64,000 nucleotides of DNA from Mesorhizobium sp. (lineage in GTDB: Bacteria > Pseudomonadota > Alphaproteobacteria > Rhizobiales > Rhizobiaceae): contig NZ_JAFKID010000023.1 in assembly GCF_017306545.1 (NCBI RefSeq), forward strand, positions 1 through 64,000, in the 5' to 3' direction. Positions 37,750 through 46,270 of the stretch are shown in pieces; position 1 is the stretch's first letter; each line of letters opens with the position of its first letter. Below the pieces are notes generated by a model. The model was not told where the DNA came from. It was given only the letters and a program-made list of their open reading frames with translations, and did not search any database. A program made the translations under genes and the position numbers.

Positions 37750-38241
37750 ATGGTCTCCAAACGTCTTAGCCGCGAAGCTGGTCATCGCCGCAAGTTTCTG
37801 GTGATCATCGACGATACGCCCGAATGCGAGCGTGCCGCCGCCTACGCCGCGCAACGTATGAAGAGCACCAACGGCACCCTCGTCCTGCTCTATGTCATCG
37901 AGCCGGACGACTTCCAGCACTGGCTGGGCGTCGAGAAGATCATGCGCGACGAGGCCAACACCACCGCGCGCACGCTGCTCGACGGCTACGCCGCGAAAAT
38001 CAGGGAGAAATTCGGCATCGAGCCGGAACTGGTGGTGCGCGAAGGCAAGACCGTGGAGGAATTGCACGGGTTGATCGAAGACGACCAGGACATCGCCATC
38101 CTGGTTCTGGGCGCCAGCGCCGGCAAGGAAGGCCCCGGCCCGCTGGTCGCCTCGGTCGTCGGCAAGGCGGCGGCATTCCCGATCCCGGTGACGGTGGTGC
38201 CGCAAAACCTGTCCGACGATGAAATCCTGAGCCTTGGCTAA
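37750..38241 (+). CDS. Universal stress protein (UspA family)
   Basis: A 163-residue single Usp domain. It shows the ATP-binding pattern of the UspFG class: VIIDDTPECERAAAYAAQ near the N-terminus and, late in the protein, ILVLGASAGKEGPGPLVASV, a GxxG-type loop. It is induced by stress in related bacteria; the exact role is not known. The start at 37750 gives MVSKRLSREAGHRRKFLVII; upstream codons give no ribosome site. The stop is followed at once by a strong hairpin repeat likely to end transcription. Confidence 0.92.
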   Translation: MVSKRLSREAGHRRKFLVIIDDTPECERAAAYAAQRMKSTNGTLVLLYVIEPDDFQHWLGVEKIMRDEANTTARTLLDGYAAKIREKFGIEPELVVREGKTVEELHGLIEDDQDIAILVLGASAGKEGPGPLVASVVGKAAAFPIPVTVVPQNLSDDEILSLG

Positions 38242-38342
38242 AGCATGATGCCGAAAAGTTGCAGACTTTTCGGAAAACATCATGCTTCAAAAACAAATGG
38301 TTAGAGCGAAATACCGATTCAGGGAAACGGCATTTCGCTCTA
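38241..38342. repeat. Two-hairpin rhizobial intergenic repeat
   Basis: Hairpin 1 (38241-38287) pairs AAGCATGATGCCGAAAAG with CTTTTCGG-AAAA-CATCATGCTT. Hairpin 2 (38302-38342) pairs TAGAGCGAAAT with ATTTCGCTCTA. This combined unit is widespread between genes in Mesorhizobium and relatives. It follows the stress-protein stop by one base and probably stabilises or ends that transcript. Confidence 0.85.
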
Positions 38343-38520
38343 GGCGTTCGGCCCCGAACGGCTGCACGCCGTTCAGGCATGGCGATGCACGAAACGACAG
38401 GCAATCCCGATTCCGTGCGACGGCAAGCTGGTTTTGCTTGAATGTCGGCCACACAAGGCCTAATTAGAATTATTCCAAACTATCAGGCCCGGCGATGACG
38501 TTTCGGGCGCGGAGACGGCG

Positions 38521-39090
38521 ATGTTCATCCAGACCGAATCGACCCCCAATCCGGCGACGCTGAAGTTCCTGCCCGGCAAGGAGGTCCTGCGCGACGGCAC
38601 CGCCGATTTCCGCGATGCGGCGACCGCGTCGGAGGCTTCGCCGCTGGCCGCGCGCCTGTTCTCCATCCCCGGCGTCACCGGCGTCTTCTTCGGCTACGAT
38701 TTCATCACCGTCACCAAGGACGAGCCGGACTGGCAGCACCTGAAGCCCGCCATACTCGGCGCGATCATGGAGCATTTCATGTCCGGCCAGCCGGTCATGT
38801 CCAAGGCCGGGCCGGTGGTCGATGCCGCCCATGGCGAGGAATTCTACGACAAGCAGGACGAGGAGATCGTCGTCACCATCAAGGAACTGCTGGACACGCG
38901 CGTGCGTCCGGCCGTGGCGCAGGACGGCGGCGACATCACCTTCCGCGGCTATGAAAAGGGCACCGTCTTCCTGCACATGAAGGGCGCCTGCGCCGGCTGC
39001 CCGTCGTCCACCGCGACGCTGAAGCACGGCATCCAGAACCTGCTTCGGCATTTCGTGCCCGAGGTCGAGCACGTCGAACAGGTGGCCTGA
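38521..39090 (+). CDS. nfuA: NFU/NifU-like iron-sulfur carrier protein
   Basis: Carries [4Fe-4S] clusters to target apoproteins. The 189-residue protein has the N-terminal NFU_N domain (MFIQTESTPNPATLKFLPGK, residues 1-20 onward) and the C-terminal NifU domain with the cluster-binding pair C157/C160 (KGACAGCPSSTATLK). Domain order matches the alphaproteobacterial and mitochondrial NFU1 type. A good terminator follows. Confidence 0.94.
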   Translation: MFIQTESTPNPATLKFLPGKEVLRDGTADFRDAATASEASPLAARLFSIPGVTGVFFGYDFITVTKDEPDWQHLKPAILGAIMEHFMSGQPVMSKAGPVVDAAHGEEFYDKQDEEIVVTIKELLDTRVRPAVAQDGGDITFRGYEKGTVFLHMKGACAGCPSSTATLKHGIQNLLRHFVPEVEHVEQVA

Positions 39091-39123
39091 GCCTTCTCGC
39101 CTATTTAATCCGAGCGCAAAAAC

Positions 39124-39155
39124 AAAAACCGGGCCTTGAGAGCCCGGTTTTCGTT
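39124..39155. terminator. Bidirectional Rho-independent terminator
   Basis: ACCGGGC and GCCCGGT pair around a 7-nt loop, with AAAAA before and TTTTCGTTT after, so it can act in both directions between the NFU gene and the convergent L,D-transpeptidase gene. Confidence 0.85.
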
Positions 39156-39232
39156 TGGGACGTCCGTGTTGCCTAGACGGTCCGCGTTATGAAACTTTCC
39201 TGCGTCCGACGGTGCGCCGCCAGCCGGCTTTG

Positions 39233-39853
39233 CTACATCACGATGACCTTGGCGCCGGTCTCGGCGCGGTCGTAGAGGTCGATGATGTCCTGGTTCATCA
39301 GCCGGATGCAGCCCGACGACATGGCATGGCCGATGGAATTCCATTCCGGGCTGCCATGCAGGCGGTAGCCCGAATCGCCTTTCTTGTTGAACAGGTACAT
39401 GGCGCGCGCACCGAGCGGATTGCTGAGGCCGGGCGGCATGCCGTTCGCCCACTTGGCCAGTTCCGGCTGGCGCTTGATCATTTCGCGCGGCGGCGTCCAG
39501 GTCGGCCATTCGCGCTTCAGCGCGATGCGGGCCGTGCCGTGCCACTCGAACCCTTCGCGGCCGACGCCGATGCCGTAGCGCATCGCCTTGCCGTCGGCCA
39601 TGACCAGATAGAGGAACTTCTGGTTGGTATCGACGATGATGGTGCCCGGCTTCTCGTCCGTTTCGTAGCGCACGATCTGGCGGCGATATTTGTACGGCAC
39701 CTTCTCGATCGGAATGCGCGGAAGCTGGTAGCCGGCGTCCGTCCGGGCGCCGTAGTCGTTGGAAAACACCTGCATGGGGCCGAGCCCGACCGTGCTGCAC
39801 CCTGCCAGAACGGCCGACAGCGCGGCAGCAAGAAAGATCGTCTTCACCCGCAT
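39233..39853 (-). CDS. L,D-transpeptidase lipoprotein (YkuD family)
   Basis: Cross-links peptidoglycan or attaches proteins to it. The 206-residue precursor has a lipoprotein signal (VKTIFLAAALSAVLAGCSTV, lipobox LAGC with Cys19). The catalytic domain spans about 64-206 with the YkuD motif: H166 in YRLHGSPEWNSIG and C182 in SSGCIRL. GGGGAAACGG precedes the ATG at 39853. It is a single gene convergent with the NFU gene. Rhizobiales grow polarly and rely on many L,D-transpeptidases, so several paralogues are expected elsewhere. Confidence 0.95.
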   Translation of the reverse strand: MRVKTIFLAAALSAVLAGCSTVGLGPMQVFSNDYGARTDAGYQLPRIPIEKVPYKYRRQIVRYETDEKPGTIIVDTNQKFLYLVMADGKAMRYGIGVGREGFEWHGTARIALKREWPTWTPPREMIKRQPELAKWANGMPPGLSNPLGARAMYLFNKKGDSGYRLHGSPEWNSIGHAMSSGCIRLMNQDIIDLYDRAETGAKVIVM

Positions 39854-40074
39854 GAGAATCCGTTTCCCCGCCTCGAAAATTCCGACCGGTCCGATTCGAA
39901 CCGCCGGGGGCATTCATGCTGGCATTTCTTTTGCTTGCCAAGCGCACGTTGGCTTCATACCTCTCCGTCAGCGCCGGTAAGGCCGGCACTATGGTATTTC
40001 GGCAACAGCCGCTCACGGATTTGTGAGCAAAATCAATGATCGGCTCCCGCGGAGCCGTGACAGGAGATCCGGCC

Positions 40075-40494
40075 ATGAACATCGGCAACGCCGCCAGCCG
40101 TTCCGGCCTGCCGGCCAAGACCATCCGCTATTACGAGGAGATCGGGCTGATCGACCCGGCGCGCGCCGGCAACGGCTATCGCGATTATTCGGGCGACGAC
40201 ATCCACCGCCTCGCTTTCCTGAAGCGCGCGCGCAATCTCGGCTTCTCCATCGACGACTGCCGCCAGCTGATGGCGCTCTATCAGGATCGTACACGCGCCA
40301 GCCAGGACGTGCGCGCCATCGCCACCGCCCACGTCGCCGCCATAGAGGAGAAGGTGCGCGAACTGCAATCCATGCGCGCCACCCTGCAAACGCTGGTCCG
40401 CGCCTGCCACGGCGATCAGCGGCCGGATTGCCCGATCCTTGAAGAGATCGCCGGAGAGGCCGATTGCTGCGAAATTTCGCCCGCGCGGGCGTGA
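40075..40494 (+). CDS. hmrR: Copper-responsive MerR-family regulator (HmrR/CueR)
   Basis: Activates copper export promoters when Cu(I) binds. The 139-residue protein has the MerR HTH (MNIGNAASRSGLPAKTIRYY), the dimerisation helix and the Cu(I) site C111-x7-C119 (CHGDQRPDC), which matches CueR spacing. A CC pair near the C-terminus (EADCCEI) is also typical. AGGAG precedes the ATG at good distance. No copper gene is next to it; the likely target is the operator about 10 kb away upstream of the copper ATPase. Confidence 0.92.
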   Translation: MNIGNAASRSGLPAKTIRYYEEIGLIDPARAGNGYRDYSGDDIHRLAFLKRARNLGFSIDDCRQLMALYQDRTRASQDVRAIATAHVAAIEEKVRELQSMRATLQTLVRACHGDQRPDCPILEEIAGEADCCEISPARA

Positions 40495-40542
40495 TTCGGC
40501 ATAACGGGTTCAAACCGTGAACGGAATCGGCCATACTGGGCC

Positions 40543-41043
40543 ATGCCCATCGTTTCCCCGATAGCCCAGAACCCGCTGATCGACGGCCGCCAGTCGGAGC
40601 GCGCCATGCTGGTCCGGCGCGGCGTGCAGCGGCTGCTTTCGCAGATGGGCGCGCATGTGCTGCCCGAATTGTCGCTCGCCACCGGCCGGCGCGCCGACCT
40701 CGTGGCGCTGACGCGGACGGGCGACATCTGGATTATCGAGATAAAATCCTCGATCGAGGATTTTCGCGTCGACCGCAAATGGCCGGACTACCGGCTGCAT
40801 TGCGACCGCTTCTTCTTCGCCACCCATCCCGGCGTGCCGGCCGACATCTTTCCCGACGAGTGCGGCTTCATCCTGTCCGACGGCTATGGCGCGGAGGTGA
40901 TGCGCGAGGCGCCGGAGCACCGCATCGCAGCCGCCACGCGCAAGGCGCTGATGCTGAGGATCGCGCGGGCCGGCGCCGCCCGCCTGCTGGCGGCCGAGCT
41001 TGCCGGCGTGCCGGTCGCGGCGATCGAGGGGGAGAGCGAATAG
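40543..41043 (+). CDS. mmcB: DNA repair putative endonuclease MmcB
   Basis: The 166-residue protein has the PD-(D/E)xK-like nuclease core of MmcB (formerly DUF1052): GRRADLVALTRTGDIWIIEI, then KSSIEDFRVDRKWPDYRLHC. In Caulobacter this gene belongs to the SOS response and helps repair mitomycin C damage. A GTTC-N7-GAAC element lies 27 bp upstream, but it is inverted rather than the direct GTTC repeat bound by alphaproteobacterial LexA, so SOS control is unproven. It follows hmrR in the same direction with a 48-bp gap. Confidence 0.9.
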   Translation: MPIVSPIAQNPLIDGRQSERAMLVRRGVQRLLSQMGAHVLPELSLATGRRADLVALTRTGDIWIIEIKSSIEDFRVDRKWPDYRLHCDRFFFATHPGVPADIFPDECGFILSDGYGAEVMREAPEHRIAAATRKALMLRIARAGAARLLAAELAGVPVAAIEGESE

Positions 41044-41070
41044 GGAACGCAAGGGGGAATAGGGTCGTAG

Positions 41071-41126
41071 GGGAATAAGGGAATAAGGGAATAAGGGAAT
41101 AAGGGAATAAGGGAATAAGGGAATAA
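41071..41126 (+). repeat. Seven perfect tandem copies of GGGAATAA
   Basis: Unit length 8 bp, seven exact copies with no interruption, in the gap between mmcB and actR. After a short spacer (GTCTCCTGCTC) the other strand version CCCTTATTTCCGTATTCCCC follows at 41142-41164, so the array can fold into a long hairpin. Such arrays change copy number by slipped-strand mispairing. Confidence 0.95.
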
Positions 41127-41165
41127 GTCTCCTGCTCCCCTACTCCCTTATTTCCGTATTCCCCT

Positions 41166-41729
41166 TCACCGCGGCGCCCGCTTGGCCAGAATCCGCTGCA
41201 ACGTCCTGCGGTGCATGTTCAACCGGCGCGCCGTTTCGGAGACGTTGCGGTCGCACATTTCGTAAACGCGCTGGATGTGCTCCCAGCGCACCCGGTCGGC
41301 CGACATCGGGTTTTCCGGCGGCGCGGCGCGTTCGCCGGAGGTGCGGGTGAGCGCGGCGAAGACGTCGTCGGCGTCGGCCGGCTTGGAGAGATAATCGACG
41401 GCGCCGAGTTTCACCGCCGTGACGGCGGTGGCGATGTTGCCGTAACCGGTCAGGATGATGGTGCGGGCGTCCTCGCGCTTTTCGCGGATCGCCGCCACCA
41501 CGTCGAGCCCGTTGCCGTCGCCCAGCCGCATGTCTACCACCGCGTAGGCCGGCGGGTTGGCGCGCGCCTTGGCCACCGCTTCCTCGACGCTCTCGGCCGT
41601 CTCGACCGTGAAACCGCGTGCCTCCATGGCGCGCGCCAGCCGCGTCAGGAACGGCTTGTCGTCCTCGACGATCAGCAGCGAGGCATCCTCGCCGATCAGG
41701 GCTGCGCTGTTGGCTTCTTCGCTGCTCAT
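41166..41729 (-). CDS. actR: Redox response regulator ActR/RegA
   Basis: Global regulator of redox, acid tolerance and energy metabolism in alphaproteobacteria. The 187-residue protein has a receiver domain with phosphorylation site D66 (AVVDMRLGDGNG), Lys of the switch (DYLSKPAD) and a Fis-type C-terminal HTH (NVSETARRLNMHRRTLQRIL) that is almost invariant in the RegA family. ATG at 41729 chosen by family N-terminus (MSSEEANSAALIGEDASLLI). The partner kinase actS lies 100 bp away upstream in the same direction. Confidence 0.96.
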   Translation of the reverse strand: MSSEEANSAALIGEDASLLIVEDDKPFLTRLARAMEARGFTVETAESVEEAVAKARANPPAYAVVDMRLGDGNGLDVVAAIREKREDARTIILTGYGNIATAVTAVKLGAVDYLSKPADADDVFAALTRTSGERAAPPENPMSADRVRWEHIQRVYEMCDRNVSETARRLNMHRRTLQRILAKRAPR

Positions 41730-41828
41730 GCTATCGACCCCTTGTCTTCCATCACGCAGATATAACCGCGCGGCCCGAATGTCCAACGGACACCCGCGCC
41801 GGACGCCCGTTCCGACCCTAAAGGCGCC

Positions 41829-43157
41829 TCAGGCGATGTCGAACATGGCGTCGGCCGCCGCCTCCGGATTGAGGAAGGCGGCGCGCGGCCACGCGACATG
41901 CGCGACCGCGCCCTCGCCGATGCCGCCGGAATTGCGGAACTCCAGCGCGGCGCCCGAGCGTTCCAGAAGGGTCTTGGCGATGAACAGGCCGAGTCCGAGC
42001 CCGCCGCCGCCCTTTTCCGAGCCCGAGCGGGTGGACATGTAGGGCTCGCCGATGCGGTCGAGGATATCGGGCGGAAAGCCGGGGCCGTCGTCGACGACGG
42101 TGAAGGTGACGCGCTCGTCGGTCCAGCTCCAGCGCACGGTGACGGCATCGCGGGCGAAGTCCACCGCGTTCTCCACCAGGTTGCCGAGCCCGTAGAGGAC
42201 GCCCGGATTGCGCCGGCCGACCGGTTCCGGCCCGACGCTTTCGCCGGCCTCCAGCCGGATGGCGATGCCGAAGTCGCGGTGCGGCGCCGTCACTTCCTCG
42301 ACCAGCGAGGTCAGCGGCAGGCGCGCCATGTGTTCCTCGCCGGCGCTCGACAGGCTGGTCAGCCGCTTCAGGATCTCGCGGCAGCGTTCGCTCTGCGTTC
42401 GCAGGAGGGTGACGTCGTCGCGGTATTTCGGATCGTCGCCCAGCGCCTTCTCCATCTCGCGCGCCACCAGCGTGATGGTGGCGAGCGGCGTGCCCAGTTC
42501 GTGCGCCGCCGCCGCCGCCAGCCCGTCCAGCGCCGACAGGTGCTGCTCGCGCTGCAAGACCAGTTCGGTGGCGGCGAGCGCGTTGGCGAGCAGCCGCGCC
42601 TCCTGCGCGACGCGGAAGGCGTAGATGGCGGTAAACGCGATGGAGGAGAACACCGCCATCCACATGCCGGCGACATAGACGAAGGGCATGAGCAGCTGCA
42701 CGCCGGCATACCAGGGCAACGGCAGGTGGAAGAAGGCCAGCGCCGTGGCCAGCACCATCACCAGCGCGCCGAGGAAGGCGGTGAGGCGGATCGGCAGCGA
42801 CGTGGCCGAGATGACGACCGGCACGCTCATCAGCAGCGAAAAGGGGTTCGTCAGGCCGCCGGTCATGTAGAGCAGGCCGGCGAGTTGCAGCGCGTCGAAG
42901 ACCAGGACGCCCATCGCCGCCAGCGGCGTCAGCCGGTGTGCGGCCGGGTAGCGGAAGGCGAGGACCAGGTTGAGCCACGCCGAGCAGGCGATCAGCACGA
43001 AGCACAGGCTGACCGGCAGCGGGAATGCCAGCCAGTAGGCGACGACGAGGACGGTGGCGCTCTGGCCAACGATGGCGAGCCAGCGCAGCCTGATCAGCGT
43101 ATTGAGCCTGAGGCCGTGGCTCTGCTGCAAGTCGGGCGAGCGCTGCATGTCCATCAT
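41829..43157 (-). CDS. actS: Redox sensor histidine kinase ActS/RegB
   Basis: Membrane kinase that phosphorylates ActR according to the quinone pool. The 442-residue protein has six hydrophobic segments (about 25-190) with the quinone-binding motif GGLTNPF at 100-106, the H-box AAAHELGTPLATI with H219, the redox-active cysteine C259 (RCREILKRL), and ATPase N and G boxes (NLVENAVDFA, DDGPGFPPDIL, GLGLGLFIAKTLLE). All known RegB landmarks are present. ATG at 43157 preferred over an upstream TTG. actR follows, and the divergent NDUFA9-like gene lies upstream. Confidence 0.96.
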   Translation of the reverse strand: MMDMQRSPDLQQSHGLRLNTLIRLRWLAIVGQSATVLVVAYWLAFPLPVSLCFVLIACSAWLNLVLAFRYPAAHRLTPLAAMGVLVFDALQLAGLLYMTGGLTNPFSLLMSVPVVISATSLPIRLTAFLGALVMVLATALAFFHLPLPWYAGVQLLMPFVYVAGMWMAVFSSIAFTAIYAFRVAQEARLLANALAATELVLQREQHLSALDGLAAAAAHELGTPLATITLVAREMEKALGDDPKYRDDVTLLRTQSERCREILKRLTSLSSAGEEHMARLPLTSLVEEVTAPHRDFGIAIRLEAGESVGPEPVGRRNPGVLYGLGNLVENAVDFARDAVTVRWSWTDERVTFTVVDDGPGFPPDILDRIGEPYMSTRSGSEKGGGGLGLGLFIAKTLLERSGAALEFRNSGGIGEGAVAHVAWPRAAFLNPEAAADAMFDIA

Positions 43158-43316
43158 GGCCAAGCCTTAGCGCAACTGCCTTGCCGCCTCCAGAGGGATA
43201 CCGGGCGGCGCGCCCGCAAGCCGCATGCGTCCCGCGTCCAAGTCCCTTTGCCTTCGCCGCGAAACCGACTATGAAACGGCAAAGCCACGCCTCGAACTGC
43301 CCTGCCGGAGCCAGCC

Positions 43317-44306
43317 ATGACCGAAATCCTGCAAACGCCACCGCTGGTCGTCGTCTTCGGCGGCTCGGGCTTCCTCGGGCGCCACGTCGTGCGCGCGCTG
43401 GCCCGCCGCGGCTACCGTGTGCGCGCCGCCTGCCGCCGGCCCGACCTCGCAGGCTATTTGCAGCCGCTCGGCAATGTCGGCCAGATCCAGCCGGTGCAGG
43501 CCAATGTCAGGGTGCGCTGGTCCGTCGACAACGCCGTCAGGGACGCCGCCCATGTCGTCAACCTCGTCGGCATCCTGCACGAGAGCGGGCGCCAGCGCTT
43601 CGGCGCCGTGCACACCTTCGGCGCCCGTGCCGTGGCGGAAGCGGCGCGTGCCGTCGGCGCCGGGCTGACCCATGTCTCGGCGCTCGGCGCCGACGCCTCC
43701 TCCGCCTCCGCCTACCAGCGCAGCAAGGCGCTCGGCGAAAAGGCGGTGCTGGAGACGATTGCCGATGCCGTCATCTTCCGCCCCTCGGTCGCCTTCGGCC
43801 CGGAAGACACCTTCTTCAACCGCTTCGCCAACATGGCGCGTTATTTTCCGGTGATGCCGCTGATCGGCGGCGGCGAGACGAAATTCCAGCCGGTCTATGC
43901 GGTGGACGTCGCCGAGGCGATCGCGCGTTCGGTCGACGGCTCCGTCCAGGGCGGCCGCATCTACGAACTGGGCGGGCCGCAGGTGCTCACCTTCCGCCAG
44001 TGCATGCAGGAACTGCTCGCCGTCGTCGACCGCAAGCGCGCGCTCGTGCCGGTGCCGTGGTGGCTGGCCAACATTCAGGCCACGTTCCTCGGCCTGCTGC
44101 CCAGGCCGCTGCTCACCCGCGACCAGGTGGCGCAGTTGCGCGAGCACAACGTCGTCTCGGCCAAGGCTGAAAAGGACGGTCGCTCGTTCGCCGGCCTCGG
44201 CATCCAGCCGCAGGCGCTCGGCACCATCCTGCCGAGCTATCTCTGGCGCTTCCGCGCCGCCGGCCAGTTCCAGCGCGGCAAGACGGCCGGCAACGCCGAG
44301 GCGTAA
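43317..44306 (+). CDS. Complex I NDUFA9-like SDR protein
   Basis: A 329-residue atypical short-chain dehydrogenase. The Rossmann loop is VVVFGGSGFLGRHVVRALAR (residues 11-30); YQRSK holds the conserved Tyr/Lys; the hydrophobic stretch WLANIQATFLGLLP near residue 245 is typical of the NDUFA9 group. In mitochondria the homologue is an accessory subunit of NADH dehydrogenase; in alphaproteobacteria it is present and presumed to assist complex I or quinone metabolism. Single gene, followed by a palindromic repeat and the convergent uppP. Confidence 0.92.
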   Translation: MTEILQTPPLVVVFGGSGFLGRHVVRALARRGYRVRAACRRPDLAGYLQPLGNVGQIQPVQANVRVRWSVDNAVRDAAHVVNLVGILHESGRQRFGAVHTFGARAVAEAARAVGAGLTHVSALGADASSASAYQRSKALGEKAVLETIADAVIFRPSVAFGPEDTFFNRFANMARYFPVMPLIGGGETKFQPVYAVDVAEAIARSVDGSVQGGRIYELGGPQVLTFRQCMQELLAVVDRKRALVPVPWWLANIQATFLGLLPRPLLTRDQVAQLREHNVVSAKAEKDGRSFAGLGIQPQALGTILPSYLWRFRAAGQFQRGKTAGNAEA

Positions 44307-44341
44307 GGGAATCGCGACACCGTCGAAGGCTACCGACCAGA

Positions 44342-44437
44342 ACCCCCACCCCTGACCCCTCCCCTCAAGGGGGAGGGGAAGCTTCTGCGCGCCAAGAGTC
44401 CCCTCCCCCTTGAGGGGAGGGGTCAGGGGTGGGGGTA
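44342..44437. repeat. Palindromic repeat, family B, copy 3
   Basis: Arms ACCCCCACCCCTGACCCCTC and GAGGGGTCAGGGGTGGGGGT are perfect complements, each with an internal CCTCAAGGGGGAGG-type palindrome. The spacer is short. It lies exactly between the stops of the convergent NDUFA9-like and uppP genes. Confidence 0.9.
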
Positions 44438-44468
44438 TGCGCCCTGCGCGACTTGCTTTTGTCGGGGC

Positions 44469-45407
44469 TCACCCAAACACGAACAGCGCGATCAACCCCA
44501 GCCCGCCGACGATCAGCCGCCACCAGCCGAACAGCGCGTAGCCGTGCCGCGAGACGTAGCCGAGCAGGCTGCGCACGACGATGACGGCGGTGATGAAGGC
44601 GGCGATGAAGCCGACGGCGATGACCGGCGCGTCGGAAGCGGACAACAGGTGGCGGTTCTTGAACAGGTCGAGCGTGAAGGCGCCCAGCATCGTCGGCATC
44701 GCGAGGAAGAAGGAGAATTCCGCCGCCGCGCGCTTGTCCACGCCCATCAGCATCGAACCGACGATGGTGGCGCCCGAGCGCGAGGTGCCGGGGATCATGG
44801 CCAGGCACTGGAACAGGCCGATCTTGAGCGCCAGCGGCAGCGAGAACTCGCTGGCGTCGTGGACGCGCGGCTTCAGGTCCAGCCGGTCGACCCACAACAG
44901 CACGATGCCGCCGAGGATCAGCATGATGCAGATCAGCTTCGGCGTCTCGAACAGCACCGTCTTGATGAAGTCGTGCAGGATCACGCCGATCACCGCCGCC
45001 GGCAGGAAGGCGAACACAACGGTGATCATCATCCTCACCGCCGGGTCCGGCGAGCGTTCCGGCGGCAGGAACAGGTTCGGCCGCCGGCGCCGGATCGCTG
45101 AAACCAGTAGCTCCCAGGCGCAGCCGCCGACCCAGATCACGCTGGCCAGCACGCCGACGGCGACGTCGACCAGCCGCGCGAAGGCGTCGGGCCGTTTCAG
45201 GAAAGCCCAGAAGCGGCCGGCATAGACCGACAGGATGGCGAGGATGGCGCCGAGCTGGATCAGCACCTCGAACACCTTGCCGGTGGAGTTGAAGCCGAGG
45301 AAATGGCCGGCAAGCAGGATGTGGCCGGTGGAGGAAACGGGCAGGAATTCGGTAAAACCTTCCAGCAGGCCGAGTAGGAGGGCTTCGATCAGGGTCTGGC
45401 TGTCCAC
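44469..45407 (-). CDS. uppP: Undecaprenyl-diphosphatase UppP (BacA), with an insertion
   Basis: Recycles undecaprenyl pyrophosphate, the lipid carrier for cell wall precursors. The 312-residue membrane protein has both BacA motifs: [20 protein letters not shown] (residues 12-31) and [18 protein letters not shown]. Usual length is about 268, so roughly 44 residues are extra. They lie after RFWAFLKR (about residue 70) and hold a hydrophobic helix ([20 protein letters not shown]) and a basic segment ([12 protein letters not shown]). The GTG start follows AGGATCACC. It is divergent from the GST gene. Confidence 0.95.
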   Translation of the reverse strand: MDSQTLIEALLLGLLEGFTEFLPVSSTGHILLAGHFLGFNSTGKVFEVLIQLGAILAILSVYAGRFWAFLKRPDAFARLVDVAVGVLASVIWVGGCAWELLVSAIRRRRPNLFLPPERSPDPAVRMMITVVFAFLPAAVIGVILHDFIKTVLFETPKLICIMLILGGIVLLWVDRLDLKPRVHDASEFSLPLALKIGLFQCLAMIPGTSRSGATIVGSMLMGVDKRAAAEFSFFLAMPTMLGAFTLDLFKNRHLLSASDAPVIAVGFIAAFITAVIVVRSLLGYVSRHGYALFGWWRLIVGGLGLIALFVFG

Positions 45408-45577
45408 GGTGATCCTCGTTCGGGTTCCGGACAGCGCGGGGCGCCGGATAAGGCGTTGCTTGTCACGGCGCGGGAACCACCCTATAGGTCGCTGCACCCT
45501 TGCCGGCCCCGACCGCCGCGGCAAAGCTTTAGCGATGCGGCGGGCGATTCGCCAGAGCGCATGTCAATCGCGGTATC

Positions 45578-46270
45578 ATGCTGACGCTTTTTCATCACCC
45601 CATGTTCGCCTCCTGCCGGTTCGTCCGCCTCGCCTTCGGCGAGTACGGTGAGGAGCTGGCGCTGATCGAGGAAAAGCCGTGGACACGGCGCAAGGAATTT
45701 CTGGCGCTCAACCCGGCCGGCAGCCTGCCGATTCTGCTTGCGGAAGGCGACGTGCCGATCGTCGGCGCGCAGGTGATCGCCGAATATCTCGACGAGACGC
45801 GCGGCGTGCTTAAACGCGAGCGCCGCCTGTTCGTCGAAGGGCCGCTGGAGCGGGCCGAAATCCGCCGCCTGACCGACTGGTATCTCGCCAAGGCCGAGAG
45901 CGAGGTGACGCGCCATCTGGTGCGCGAGCGCGTGCTGAAGCCGCATATGCCGCCGGAAGCCGGCGGCGGTTCGCCCGATTCGACCGCCATCCGCGCCGCC
46001 CGCGCCAACATCCGCCAGCACATGAAATACACCAACTGGCTGGCCGGCACCCGTCCCTGGCTGGCCGGCAGCCGGCTCACCTATGCCGACCTCGCCGCCG
46101 CCGCCACGATCTCGGTGCTCGACTATCTCGGCGAGATCGACTGGCGCGAGCACGCCGCCGCGCGCGACTGGTATACGCGCATCAAGTCGCGCCCGTCCTT
46201 CCGGCCGCTGCTGGCCGACCGTGTGCGCGGCCTTTCGCCGGTGTCGCATTATGCGGACCTCGATTTCTGA
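45578..46270 (+). CDS. Glutathione S-transferase family protein
   Basis: The 230-residue protein has a thioredoxin-like N-terminal domain ([20 protein letters not shown]), the cis-Pro loop in [14 protein letters not shown]-like [12 protein letters not shown], and a C-terminal helical domain ([20 protein letters not shown]) with the conserved Asp. The active-site Ser/Cys at MFASCRF is typical of bacterial GSTs. Its 3' end overlaps queG by 20 bp, so the two are co-translated. The link between them is common in rhizobia but has no obvious mechanistic meaning. Confidence 0.92.
   Translation: MLTLFHHPMFASCRFVRLAFGEYGEELALIEEKPWTRRKEFLALNPAGSLPILLAEGDVPIVGAQVIAEYLDETRGVLKRERRLFVEGPLERAEIRRLTDWYLAKAESEVTRHLVRERVLKPHMPPEAGGGSPDSTAIRAARANIRQHMKYTNWLAGTRPWLAGSRLTYADLAAAATISVLDYLGEIDWREHAAARDWYTRIKSRPSFRPLLADRVRGLSPVSHYADLDF

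Noticed and set aside
40516-40530. GTTC-N7-GAAC upstream of mmcB as an SOS box
   Set aside because: The alphaproteobacterial LexA site is a direct repeat GTTC-N7-GTTC; here the halves are inverted, so LexA binding cannot be claimed.
41071-41126. CRISPR array
   Set aside because: The repeat unit is only 8 bp with no spacers; it is a simple tandem repeat.
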